From a bacterium (GTDB taxonomy: Bacteria > Elusimicrobiota > Elusimicrobia > Elusimicrobiales > UBA9959): a stretch of DNA of 64,000 bases. The translations under genes and the position numbers were made by a program. Below, piece by piece: positions 54,401-61,509 of the stretch (position 1 is the first letter of the stretch; each line of letters begins with the position of its first letter). The notes beneath the pieces are model-generated. The model made no database searches. It had not been told where the DNA came from and was given only the letters and a program-made list of their open reading frames with translations. The stretch lies in assembly GCA_021786295.1 (NCBI GenBank), contig JAJYNO010000029.1, positions 1 to 64,000 on the forward strand, read 5' to 3'.

Positions 54401-54882
54401 CGCTCCCGGAGGAAAGTTCCCCGATGAAGTTCTCCATGCCGGGCCTGCCTGACCGCGTCAGGAAGGCTATAGACGCGCTCGCCGCGCTCCGCTACGATCA
54501 CCTGAAGGAGTATTACGGCGGCATCCTGCGCTCGGCTCCCGACGACGCCGAGGCCAACATGTCGCTGGGCATAGTGCACGCCCAGTACAAGCATTACGAC
54601 GAGGCTGCGGCCTGCTTCAAGAAGGTGCTGGCGAAGGAACCGTTCAACGCCGGCGCGCTCAACGACCTCGGGAACCTGAGCTTCGAGGCCGGCAGATACG
54701 ACGAGGCCAGGGACTATTACTTCAAGGCCTCCAAGGCCGACCCGTTCGACGGGAACATCTGGCTAAACCTGGCCAGGGTCGCGGCCAAGCAGGGGAACAA
54801 GGACGACGTCAGGGCCTTCGCGGCCCGCGCAGCCAAGATAGAGCCGGGGCTGCAGACCCTGGCCGACAAACTTTCCAAGTGA
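51415..54882 (+). CDS. Secreted NHL-propeller / FN3 / transglutaminase-like / TPR protein
   Basis: 1155 residues with a signal peptide (about 1-19). Residues 30-570 hold about ten NHL repeats (LYVADTGNSRVAVFDASG, IYVADTGNDRVEIFKPDG), enough for two six-bladed propellers. Residues 572-662 are a fibronectin type III domain (SALSAKVGEKSVTLSWKG...TYYYYVAAL), and 680-800 an immunoglobulin-like segment. Residues 830-960 are a transglutaminase/papain-like domain with TLKSGDCDDLTALFASVLEASG (C894) and PSHIALMF (H920). TPR repeats run from about 1035 to 1150. Probably an envelope or surface organiser. A small secreted protein is encoded 12 bases downstream. Confidence 0.8.
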   Translation: MKRVILSAALLAMATFSQAYEKIEFRDMVQSPAFMKPSAVAVASGTFFVADSKANAVFEFDASGRQVGRISGGLDSPSALAFGNGRLYVADTGNSRVAVFDASGKPLWTFSGKGSEPGQLKSPEGIAYGPDDRVYVSDTGNSRVEVYNSDGIYLYSFPVLKSDGVTRLEPAKISLSRSGDVLVSDPGSDLLQRYDRTGKLIKEYDMRNSGAAFNKYGFVYAIDAKEGKVIELSGTGERRGTFGTRGRGKAEFLDLRDIAIDGAGTLYLCDAGNKKVVMITVVTAYKGPRLPEATTLARFLVKGPAAEISADAAAFAVAPGGKIVAWLDKDRELDLFEGGAKRTLAKEGRLQGQLRSPRGIFAGPKGDIYVADTGNDRVEIFKPDGSYENMFGESGSGEGQFRSPSAVAVNSLGNIYVADTGNRRVKAFSSDGMFLFAMNQQLGGATLDRPVSVVCDEDRNVYILDEGLKEVIVTDAMGKFIGLWDGSGSLQDPVSLVYDGKGFFYVLDKGSSSVKIFDRGGKLVASFFARGRGGRELWDPAQLAFSGDRLYISDPGARRVADFDVSYLPQQPSALSAKVGEKSVTLSWKGESNAWTDGFKVFRAAGEGGENVEIGSSREPSFEDRSLVPGTTYYYYVAALSVSGAQGELSVPAEVYYTGPETPAPAASPSADNKNAPPMEIVPAHLDYIFSANYKYYQKNPVGVVTVKNNTGSDFSNVKLSFNFKDFMDFPSDTVVPLVKARGSVDVPLLATLNNRILGITENTPIQCQLKLTYYQDGEEKTFTLTQPVTVLSKNAIVWDDASRLGNFITVNDGPITAFRTFALLQKKDFANDSGALNDNLLTALLDWEALGEYGLTYLADPVSPFEVVKSSAALPLDTVQFPRNTLTLKSGDCDDLTALFASVLEASGLHTALLDYPSHIALMFDTGETDADRVGIPEEYLIKRDNTWWVGLETTMVGKSFYDAIMHEADLYRKMKDEVRVIDVRKAMTEFEPVTLPEESSPMKFSMPGLPDRVRKAIDALAALRYDHLKEYYGGILRSAPDDAEANMSLGIVHAQYKHYDEAAACFKKVLAKEPFNAGALNDLGNLSFEAGRYDEARDYYFKASKADPFDGNIWLNLARVAAKQGNKDDVRAFAARAAKIEPGLQTLADKLSK

Positions 54883-54894
54883 GGGGGGAGGCAT

Positions 54895-55473
54895 ATGATG
54901 AAAAAAGCATTTATCGTGGCAGCGCTGTTCTTCGCCGCCGGAACGGCCGGGGCGGCCGAGGGAGGCTGGAAGACCTGGTACGTCAATATGCTGAGGGGCC
55001 TCAAGGCCAAAGTGGACGCGAGGCTGGAGTCCAAGACCCGCGTCTCGGCCGTGGCCGCGGTGCGCGGCGCCGACCAGAACGAGGACCCCTACGCGCTCTA
55101 CTGGAAGGGCGGCATCTCCGAGAAGGCGCAGAAGAAGCTGGACGATGAACGGAAGCAGCTGGCCTCCGCCGTGGAGCTGGTCGTGAACGGGGACCCCGCC
55201 GCCGGCCGCGACGCCCTGAACAAGTTCATAAAGGACAATCCCGACAGCTGTTTCGTGAAGGACGCCCAGGAGGCCCTGAAGAACCTTCCCCAGTCCGGCG
55301 CCGAGCCCCCCGCCGGGGCAGGTCAGGGCCCGGGTGCCGCCGAAAAGCCCGCCGCCTCGCCGGCGGCGGAACCGGCCGGCGGGGCTTCAGGGCCGAAGGA
55401 AGGGCAGCCCTCCGGGAAGCCCGCGGAACAGCAAGCGCAGGGGTCAGGCGCGGTCCCGGACTCCGGGAAATAG
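54895..55473 (+). CDS. Small secreted protein with Pro/Ala/Gly-rich tail
   Basis: 192 residues. Signal peptide about 1-21 (cut after AGA), then a helical domain to about 125 (KTWYVNMLRGLKAKVDARLESK, SEKAQKKLDDERKQLASAVELVVNGDPAAGRDALNKFIKDNPDSCFVKDAQEAL). The second half resembles a single TPR-type helix pair. The last 65 residues are Pro/Ala/Gly/Ser-rich and probably unstructured. It follows the large NHL protein by 12 bases and is ended by a terminator, so the two likely act together. No family recognised. Confidence 0.65.
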   Translation: MMKKAFIVAALFFAAGTAGAAEGGWKTWYVNMLRGLKAKVDARLESKTRVSAVAAVRGADQNEDPYALYWKGGISEKAQKKLDDERKQLASAVELVVNGDPAAGRDALNKFIKDNPDSCFVKDAQEALKNLPQSGAEPPAGAGQGPGAAEKPAASPAAEPAGGASGPKEGQPSGKPAEQQAQGSGAVPDSGK

Positions 55474-55488
55474 GTCCGGCCGGTCCTT

Positions 55489-55525
55489 AAAGAAGAACCC
55501 CGCTTCAGGCGGGGCTCTTCTTTTT
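55489..55525 (+). terminator. Intrinsic terminator
   Basis: A long stem (AGAAGAACCCCGC with GCGGGGCTCTTCT, one bulge) around a TTCA loop, then TTTTT at 55520-55525. It ends the NHL-protein operon. A-rich bases on the other side give it limited power for the convergent lipoprotein gene. Confidence 0.85.
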
Positions 55526-55531
55526 ACTGGC

Positions 55532-56380
55532 TCACCTGGAGGGCTGCGCCGCGTTCGCCGGCACGGCCCAGCTCCGGTCCGGCTGGTCGGGGATGATCTG
55601 CCCTGTATCCCCGGCCGGGGCCTTGTCCGAGGTCGTTCCCGGTATCCAGGTCCTGTCGGGCTGCATCGGCGGTGAGGGGACGGCCGGGGGCGGATTCCCC
55701 TGTTCCTTAGGCTCGGGGGGAAGGTCCTCCGCAGGGGCCCCGGCCGCCTTGAGTTTCTCGTACACGTCCGCCGCAGAGCGCAGCAGCATCCTCTTCAGGA
55801 GCGAACTCTCCCTGGCCCCGGGGGAGAAGAAAGGGTACAGGGGGGCCAGCAGGAGGTGGAACGTGGTCTTGTTGTGCGCTTCCTCGGCCACCCTCACCGG
55901 GCCGCCCGGCACCTCGAAATCCGCGGCCAGGTAATAATTTACGCGCAGCGAGGCGGGAAGTATGAAGATGAAACCGGTGTCCACCAGAAAGGAGCGGAAG
56001 AGGTCGCTGTAGGTCCAGCGGCCGAAGCTGGTCAGCTCCAGGCGCAGCGTGCCGCGCCCCCGCTCCCTGTCGTAAAGCCCGGACCTTTTGAAGATCTCCC
56101 TCGCCTTTTCGGCGAAAGCGTCCCCGTCCTCAGGCGGCACGGGCACCGGGACTATCCGCCTGGGATTGGAGATCGAGCCCTCGCCGATGTAGTCCTCCAT
56201 CGAGCGGTAGGGGAAGTTCTTCCAGGAGACCTCCAGCTTCGCGAACGGTTTTATCCCCTTGTCGGCGGCCATCTCCCTTGCCTCGCGCCTGTCCACCGCC
56301 AGGTCGCCGGAGTTGAAGGAGGCGCAGCCCCAGAGGAAGACGCTCAGCGCGAGCAGCAGCGCGGTTCTTGTGTGTTTCAT
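55532..56380 (-). CDS. Lipoprotein, unknown function
   Basis: 282 residues. N-terminal signal with lipobox LWGC (Cys19), so lipid-anchored, probably to the outer membrane. A domain of about 190 residues contains LEVSWKNFPYRSMEDYIGEG, FAEKAREIFKRSGLYDRERGRGTLRLELTSFGRWTY and a hydrophobic stretch (GFIFILPASLRVNYYLAADFEV). This resembles lipoproteins whose body is a beta-sheet/helix fold. The C-terminal 75 residues are Pro-rich. No family recognised. It starts 21 bases from the perfect inverted repeat at the head of the GNAT/Lux cassette, so it may be co-regulated divergently. Confidence 0.65.
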   Translation of the reverse strand: MKHTRTALLLALSVFLWGCASFNSGDLAVDRREAREMAADKGIKPFAKLEVSWKNFPYRSMEDYIGEGSISNPRRIVPVPVPPEDGDAFAEKAREIFKRSGLYDRERGRGTLRLELTSFGRWTYSDLFRSFLVDTGFIFILPASLRVNYYLAADFEVPGGPVRVAEEAHNKTTFHLLLAPLYPFFSPGARESSLLKRMLLRSAADVYEKLKAAGAPAEDLPPEPKEQGNPPPAVPSPPMQPDRTWIPGTTSDKAPAGDTGQIIPDQPDRSWAVPANAAQPSR

Positions 56381-56400
56381 CGTTTGCCCTTGTTGATGTC

Positions 56401-56418
56401 CGTCATTATTGAATGACG
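56401..56418. promoter_or_regulatory. Perfect inverted repeat, candidate operator
   Basis: CGTCATT and AATGACG flank ATTG, a perfect 7-bp dyad. It overlaps the -35 of the Lux-like cassette and lies 21 bases before the divergent lipoprotein gene, the right place for a repressor controlling both. Confidence 0.6.
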
Positions 56419-56437
56419 CCCGTTTTTACTATATTAT
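56409..56437 (+). promoter_or_regulatory. Promoter of the GNAT-LuxE-LuxC cassette
   Basis: TTGAAT at 56409-56414 and TATTAT at 56432-56437 with exactly 17 bases between. The start would fall near 56444, about 28 bases before ATG 56472. Confidence 0.7.
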
Positions 56438-56471
56438 ATTACAAACACCGAGCGGCGAAAGGGGGAGTATC

Positions 56472-57668
56472 ATGGCGGACAAGAAAATAGACAAGATAAT
56501 CAAAACGGAGGGGAGGCCGGACGTCCTGATAAGGCTGGCCAGGGTCTCGGACATGCGCCGCATACAGATGCTGTACGCCGAGGTCTACGGCAGCGGCTAC
56601 CCCATCCCCATCATCATCGACAAGGAGAAGATGCGCCGCGCGATCGAGGACGACGACTATTACTGGGTCGTCTCCGACTGCGGCGGCCGCATCGTCGGCA
56701 GCTTCGTCTTCGCCGTGGACCTGCGCTACCGCAACTCCAAGGCGTTCGGCGCCGTGGTCAGCCAGGACTACCGGAAGATGGACCTGGCCCACACGATGCT
56801 GAGGCTGGTCCTGGAAGATATCATGGAGAGGAAAAACCTCGTCGATATCATGTACGCGACGACCCGCACGGCCAACCACGCCCCGCAGAAGCTGTTCGAG
56901 AGCATGGGCTTCGTCAAGCTGGGGATTTTCCCCAACACGCACAAGGTGCAGGACAACGAGACGCATTGCCTGACGGCGCTGCTCACGGAGAAGGCGCTGC
57001 AGCGCCGCCGCCAGGTGCCGCAGATAATCCCGGAGATCGCGCCGTTCTACGGGATCGTGCGCAAGCAGATCAACCTCGAGGACCCCCGGATAGCCGACGT
57101 CGGGCGCGAGTACAGCGACCACAGCAGGAAGATCCCTCTGCTGAATTTCGAGGTCATCGACGCCCCCGAGTTCGTAAAGAACCGCTGGCACAAGACGGTG
57201 AGCAACAGCTTTTTCGAGCGCACCTTCATGCCGTTCCACGAGCCGAACCTGATCCTGATCACTCCGGACCAGGGCACCGAGGTCTATCTGACCTGCAGCC
57301 GGAAAGACAAGTACAGCGTGGTCGTCGGCGGCGTGACGAATGAGGATAACTTCGCGGTTGTGCTCGAGAGCGTCGCGCAGAAAGTCAGCCAGATGGACAT
57401 GGCCTACCTCGAGGTCATCATAGACGCCTATTCCCCGGAGGCCCAGCGCGACGCGATGGACGCCCGCTTCATCCCCAGCGCCTATTTCCCGTGCGCCAAG
57501 CGCATGGGGGAAAAGCGTTACGACTGCGTGGTCTTTTCCCGTACCTTCGAGATCCTGGACTTCCGCAACGTCAGTATCATCTCCCTGTACAAGGAGTTCC
57601 TGCGCGAGTACGTGAAACTCTGGCGCGAGAATTACATCGAGCTGGCCTTGGAGCCGGACCGGAAATAG
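56472..57668 (+). CDS. GNAT-family acetyltransferase with extra C-terminal domain
   Basis: 398 residues from ATG 56472, which has GGGGGAG upstream. Residues about 15-165 are a GNAT fold (VLIRLARVSDMRRIQMLYAEVY, GGRIVGSFVFAVDLRY, AVVSQDYRKMDLAHTMLRLVLED, and ANHAPQKLFESMGFVKLG). In the acetyl-CoA loop the usual Q/RxxGxG/A is altered to QDYRKMDLA. Residues 180-398 are a second domain with no name I can give (TFMPFHEPNLILITPDQ, VVVGGVTNEDNFAVVLESV). It may acylate a small molecule, peptide or protein. First gene of the cassette, 7 bases before the LuxE gene. Confidence 0.75.
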   Translation: MADKKIDKIIKTEGRPDVLIRLARVSDMRRIQMLYAEVYGSGYPIPIIIDKEKMRRAIEDDDYYWVVSDCGGRIVGSFVFAVDLRYRNSKAFGAVVSQDYRKMDLAHTMLRLVLEDIMERKNLVDIMYATTRTANHAPQKLFESMGFVKLGIFPNTHKVQDNETHCLTALLTEKALQRRRQVPQIIPEIAPFYGIVRKQINLEDPRIADVGREYSDHSRKIPLLNFEVIDAPEFVKNRWHKTVSNSFFERTFMPFHEPNLILITPDQGTEVYLTCSRKDKYSVVVGGVTNEDNFAVVLESVAQKVSQMDMAYLEVIIDAYSPEAQRDAMDARFIPSAYFPCAKRMGEKRYDCVVFSRTFEILDFRNVSIISLYKEFLREYVKLWRENYIELALEPDRK

Positions 57669-57675
57669 GAGTTAT

Positions 57676-58845
57676 ATGGCCGATTTTTCGACAGAAGACG
57701 GGCTTCCGCCCTGCCACCTGCCGTTGCGGGGGCGCTCCGCGGTGGACGCGTTGTTCGAGATCCCCCCGTTCGAGTATTCCCCGCGCGCCTCGCGCGCCTT
57801 CCTGGCCGCGATGCGGGCCGCGCTGGCCTTCCAGGGCTCGCGGGCTCCGGTGCTGCGGGGTCTCTACCGCGACGAAGGCTTCGCGCCCGCCTCCGTGCGT
57901 TCCGAGCGCGACGTGCCGCGCATCCCTTTCCTCTCCGTGGCCGCGCTGAAGGAGCGTGACCTGACCACGCTCCCGTTCTCCAGGATAGCGCTGGAGCTGA
58001 AGTCCAGCGGTACCACGGGACAGCGCAGCCGGACCCAGCTGGACAGGGGCTCCCTGCTGCGGGTGCGCAGGCTGATCTGGCGCGTTTTCGAGGGACTGGG
58101 CCTGACGGACCTGGAGCGGGCGCACGACTACATCTGTTTCACTTACGACCCGGGCGTGGCGAAGGACCTCGGCACCGCGTGGACCGACAAGCTGCTTACC
58201 GACTTCACGAAGAAGGGGGAGATCTTCTACACCTTCCGCTGGAGCCGCGAGCGGAAGGATTTCTACAACGACCTGGACGGCTCGGTGGGGGCCCTGCGCC
58301 GCATAGAGGAGCGTGGGACGCTCGCGCGCCTTATCGGCTTCCCCGCCTTCGCGCTGAAACTGACCGAGGAGTATAAAAAGCGCTACGGCCGCTACCCGCG
58401 CCTGAATCCTGGCAGCAGCGTGGTGACCGGCGGCGGCTGGAAGACGCTGGCCGACGAGGCCGTGGACAAGAAGGTGTACCGGAAGATACTGGCCGACAAT
58501 CTCGGCATACCCGTGGCCAACGTGCGGGACCTTTTCGGCATGGTGGAGCACGGGGTCCCGTACGTGGACTGCCGGCTCGGCAATTTCCACGTGCCGAACT
58601 ACGCGCGCGTCCTGGTCCGCCATCCAGGCACGCTCGAGCCCCTGGGCTTCGGGCGCCGGGGCCTGCTGCAGTTCATCACGCCGTATCTCACCAGCTATCC
58701 CTCCCTCTCGGTGCTGTCGTCCGACCTGGGCCTGGTGCGCCGGCGCTGCCGCTGCGGCCTTCCCGGCCCCGTGCTGGAGATACACGGCCGCGCCGGAGTC
58801 AAAAAACTCAAGGGCTGCGCGATAAGCGCTTCGACGATGCTATGA
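57676..58845 (+). CDS. LuxE-family acyl-protein synthetase
   Basis: 389 residues. In bioluminescent bacteria LuxE activates a fatty acid with ATP and carries it as a thioester for reduction by LuxC. LELKSSGTTGQRSRTQLD is the AMP-binding motif. PSSVVTGGGW-type NPGSSVVTGGGWKTL, DLFGMVEHGVPYVDC and the end CRCGLPGPVLEIHGRAGVKKLKGCAISAS match the family. The Cys near position 381, nine residues from the end, corresponds to the acyl-carrying Cys of LuxE. Overlaps the next gene by four bases (ATGA). No luciferase (luxAB) is present. Confidence 0.88.
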   Translation: MADFSTEDGLPPCHLPLRGRSAVDALFEIPPFEYSPRASRAFLAAMRAALAFQGSRAPVLRGLYRDEGFAPASVRSERDVPRIPFLSVAALKERDLTTLPFSRIALELKSSGTTGQRSRTQLDRGSLLRVRRLIWRVFEGLGLTDLERAHDYICFTYDPGVAKDLGTAWTDKLLTDFTKKGEIFYTFRWSRERKDFYNDLDGSVGALRRIEERGTLARLIGFPAFALKLTEEYKKRYGRYPRLNPGSSVVTGGGWKTLADEAVDKKVYRKILADNLGIPVANVRDLFGMVEHGVPYVDCRLGNFHVPNYARVLVRHPGTLEPLGFGRRGLLQFITPYLTSYPSLSVLSSDLGLVRRRCRCGLPGPVLEIHGRAGVKKLKGCAISASTML

Positions 58846-61484
58846 AAATACACAACACCTACCTGTTCGGCAAGTCGTGCGACAAGGCTTTCTGGACCCC
58901 CGCCGAGCTGGAGCGCATCGGGCGCCGGGCCCGCGCCGCCGCCGCCCGTATGCGCGCCGCACGCCGCGAATATATCGTGGATACGCTGGCCAGGGCGGCC
59001 GCGGCCTTCGCCCCGGGAGGAAAATACAGGGAGGCCGCTCTCTCCCATCTGAAGGAGAACGTGTCCTTCTCCGCCCCGGTCATAGCCAGGACGCTTGACG
59101 CCATGGGCGCTTTTCTGACGGCTGACGCCATGAACAAGCGGCTAGAGCTGGAGCTGTTCCTGCCGGCCGCCCTGGACGGCGCCGTGGAGCGTCCCGGCTA
59201 CGCCGGCCTGCTGCGCGCGTGGCCGCGCGGCGTGGCGCTGCACGTAGGGGCCGGCAACGTGTTCCTGGGGATACTCGACTCGCTGGTGCTTGGCCTGCTG
59301 ACGCGCAACGCCAACATCGTAAAGATCTCTTCTTCCGGCTCCAATTTCATCAGCCTGTTCATGCGGGCCCTGGAAGAGGCGGACCGCGAGGGGACGATCT
59401 CCGGCTCGGTCGCCGTGGTGGGCTGGAAAGGCGGCACGCAGGCGCTCGAGGAGGCCGCGATGAGGCACGCCGACACCGTCTTCGTCTGGGGCGGTTACGA
59501 CGCCGTCCAGGCCTACCGCAGGCTCGCGCCGCAGGGCGTCAGGGTGGAAGGCTTCGGGCCGAAGACCAGCGTCGGGGTCGCCTACGCCTCTTGCGTGGAC
59601 GCGAAGGGCATGCCCGCCGTGGCCCGCCGGGCCGCGCTCGACGCTTCGCTTTGGGACCAGGCCGCCTGTTCCTCGCTGCACACCCTTTATATCGTGGCGC
59701 CGCCGGCGCGCCACCGCGCGCTCGCGCGCGAGTTCATAGCCTGCGCCTCGGCCGAGTTCGGGCGGCTGGCGGCGGAGCTCCCGCCCGGCCGCCTGTCCGT
59801 GGACGAGATGGCCGAGGTCGGCAGGGCGCGCGGCCTGGCCGCGGCGGACCGGGCGCTTGGCGCCGCCGAGTTCGCTCCCTCCGCCCCGGGGGCCGGCTGG
59901 ACCGTCATCTGGGAGAAGGACCCGGTCTACCGGGTTTCGCCCCAGAACCGGGTGCTTTACGTGAAGACCGTGGAAAACATCGCCCAGGTGCGCGACTGCC
60001 TGCTCCCGCTGCGCGGCTACGTGCAGACGGTGGGGGTGGCCGGCGCCGCGGAGCGCTCCCGCACCCTGGAGGCGCTGGCGCCGGCCGGCATCGCGCGCGT
60101 GGCGCGCCTCGGCAGCATGCTCGCCGAGGAGACCGGTTCCCCGCACGACGGGATCTTTCCGATGATGTCCCTGGTGGACTGGCTGCCGGTAGAGGCCCTG
60201 CCGTCCGCCGCCGAACGCCTGTCCTCGGTGGTGGAGCTGGCGAGGGAGAAAAGCCCTTTCTACAGGCGGCATTTCCGCGGCGTGCCGCCGGTCTCTTCCG
60301 AGGCGGATTTTTTGCGCCTGCCTTTTTTGGACAAGGACCACATGCTGGCCAACACTCCCCCGGCCAGCTCCGCGCTGCTGACCGGCGGGCTGAGCCGCGG
60401 CATCTTCTTCGCCAGCGGCGGCTCTACTGGCCAGCCCAAGTACGTCTTCTACGGAAGGGAGGAGTTCGATTACGCCTGCAAGATGCTGGGCCGCGCCATG
60501 GAGGCGGGGGGGCTCGCCGCCGGCGACCGCGTCGCGAACCTGTTCATAGCGGGCAACCTGTGGTCGGGGTGGCTGATCGTGGAGGGCGCCCTCGCGAACA
60601 CCGGCGCCGTCTCCGTCCCCCTCGGCAGCTCCCTCCCGCTGGAGAGCATCGCGAAGTACCTGCAGGAGTTCGGGGTGACGGCTATCGTCGGGCTGCCCTC
60701 TTTCCTGCTGAAGCTGGCGGAATTCGTGAAGGCGGCCAGGGGCAAGTACAGGTTCCCGCTGAAGCACATTTTCTACGGCGGAGAATACGTCGGCGCTGAG
60801 ATGGTCAGGTTCTTCGAAGGCGTCTTCCCCGGGGTCAAGGTGAGCTCCGCCGCCTACGCCACGGCCGACGCGATGGTGGTCGGCTATCAGTGCCCGCGCT
60901 GCGTTTTCGGGCAGCACCACCTGTTCACCGAAAGCCATTACATCGAGTTCGTGTCGCAGGAGACCCTGAAGCCGGTGAAGCGCGGCGAGGTGGGCGAGAT
61001 GGTGGTCACCGCCCTGTTCAAGCGGCGCATGCCGCTGATCCGGTACCGGGTAGGCGACCTGGGCCGCTGGCTGACCAAGCCCTGCGCCTGCGGGCGTCCG
61101 GAGCCAGTCTTCGAGATACTCGGGCGCTGCGACGACCGCATCCACGTCGGCGGGGCCCACCTCTTCGTCAACGACATACAGGAAGCGGTAGGCCGGGTCC
61201 ATGACTTCAGCTTCAACTTCCAGGTCGTCATCGCCAAGAAGGGGCACAGGGATACGCTGACGATACGCGCGGAGGTGAAGGACGGGGCCGCGCTGGCGCG
61301 CGCCGGCGAGCTGGGGGACCTGCTGTGGAGGGAGATAATGCGGCACTGCGAGGACCTCTACGAGAGCGTGCGCATGGGCTGGCTGGACAAGCCGCGGATC
61401 GAGGTGCTGTCGCCCGGCGCCATAGAGCGCGTCGCCCGCACCGGCAAGATCCGCCGCGTGCTGGACCGGCGCCAAGGCCTCTGA
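58842..61484 (+). CDS. LuxC-like acyl reductase fused to PaaK/LuxE-like adenylating enzyme
   Basis: 880 residues in one frame. Residues 1 to about 445 are a LuxC-family acyl-CoA/acyl-protein reductase of the aldehyde dehydrogenase superfamily, with VALHVGAGNVFLGILDSLVLGLLTRNANIVKISS and active Cys276 in WDQAACSSLHTLYI. Residues about 452-880 are a PaaK-like AMP-forming ligase: FFASGGSTGQPKYVFY (525-536), FYGGEYVGAEMVRFF, CPRCVFGQHHLFTESHYIEFV, LIRYRVGDLGR, and the late hinge motif LGRCDDRIHVGGAHLFVND. One chain thus activates an acid and reduces an acyl group to aldehyde. Together with LuxE there are two activating enzymes for one reductase. Substrate unknown. Confidence 0.88.
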   Translation: MKIHNTYLFGKSCDKAFWTPAELERIGRRARAAAARMRAARREYIVDTLARAAAAFAPGGKYREAALSHLKENVSFSAPVIARTLDAMGAFLTADAMNKRLELELFLPAALDGAVERPGYAGLLRAWPRGVALHVGAGNVFLGILDSLVLGLLTRNANIVKISSSGSNFISLFMRALEEADREGTISGSVAVVGWKGGTQALEEAAMRHADTVFVWGGYDAVQAYRRLAPQGVRVEGFGPKTSVGVAYASCVDAKGMPAVARRAALDASLWDQAACSSLHTLYIVAPPARHRALAREFIACASAEFGRLAAELPPGRLSVDEMAEVGRARGLAAADRALGAAEFAPSAPGAGWTVIWEKDPVYRVSPQNRVLYVKTVENIAQVRDCLLPLRGYVQTVGVAGAAERSRTLEALAPAGIARVARLGSMLAEETGSPHDGIFPMMSLVDWLPVEALPSAAERLSSVVELAREKSPFYRRHFRGVPPVSSEADFLRLPFLDKDHMLANTPPASSALLTGGLSRGIFFASGGSTGQPKYVFYGREEFDYACKMLGRAMEAGGLAAGDRVANLFIAGNLWSGWLIVEGALANTGAVSVPLGSSLPLESIAKYLQEFGVTAIVGLPSFLLKLAEFVKAARGKYRFPLKHIFYGGEYVGAEMVRFFEGVFPGVKVSSAAYATADAMVVGYQCPRCVFGQHHLFTESHYIEFVSQETLKPVKRGEVGEMVVTALFKRRMPLIRYRVGDLGRWLTKPCACGRPEPVFEILGRCDDRIHVGGAHLFVNDIQEAVGRVHDFSFNFQVVIAKKGHRDTLTIRAEVKDGAALARAGELGDLLWREIMRHCEDLYESVRMGWLDKPRIEVLSPGAIERVARTGKIRRVLDRRQGL

Positions 61485-61509
61485 GCGTTCGCCGGCGGCG
61501 GACCATGCG

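Noticed and set aside
56472-61484. Bioluminescence (lux) operon
   Set aside because: LuxC- and LuxE-like parts are present, but no luciferase luxA/luxB or flavin reductase is encoded. The reductase is fused to a PaaK-like ligase instead.
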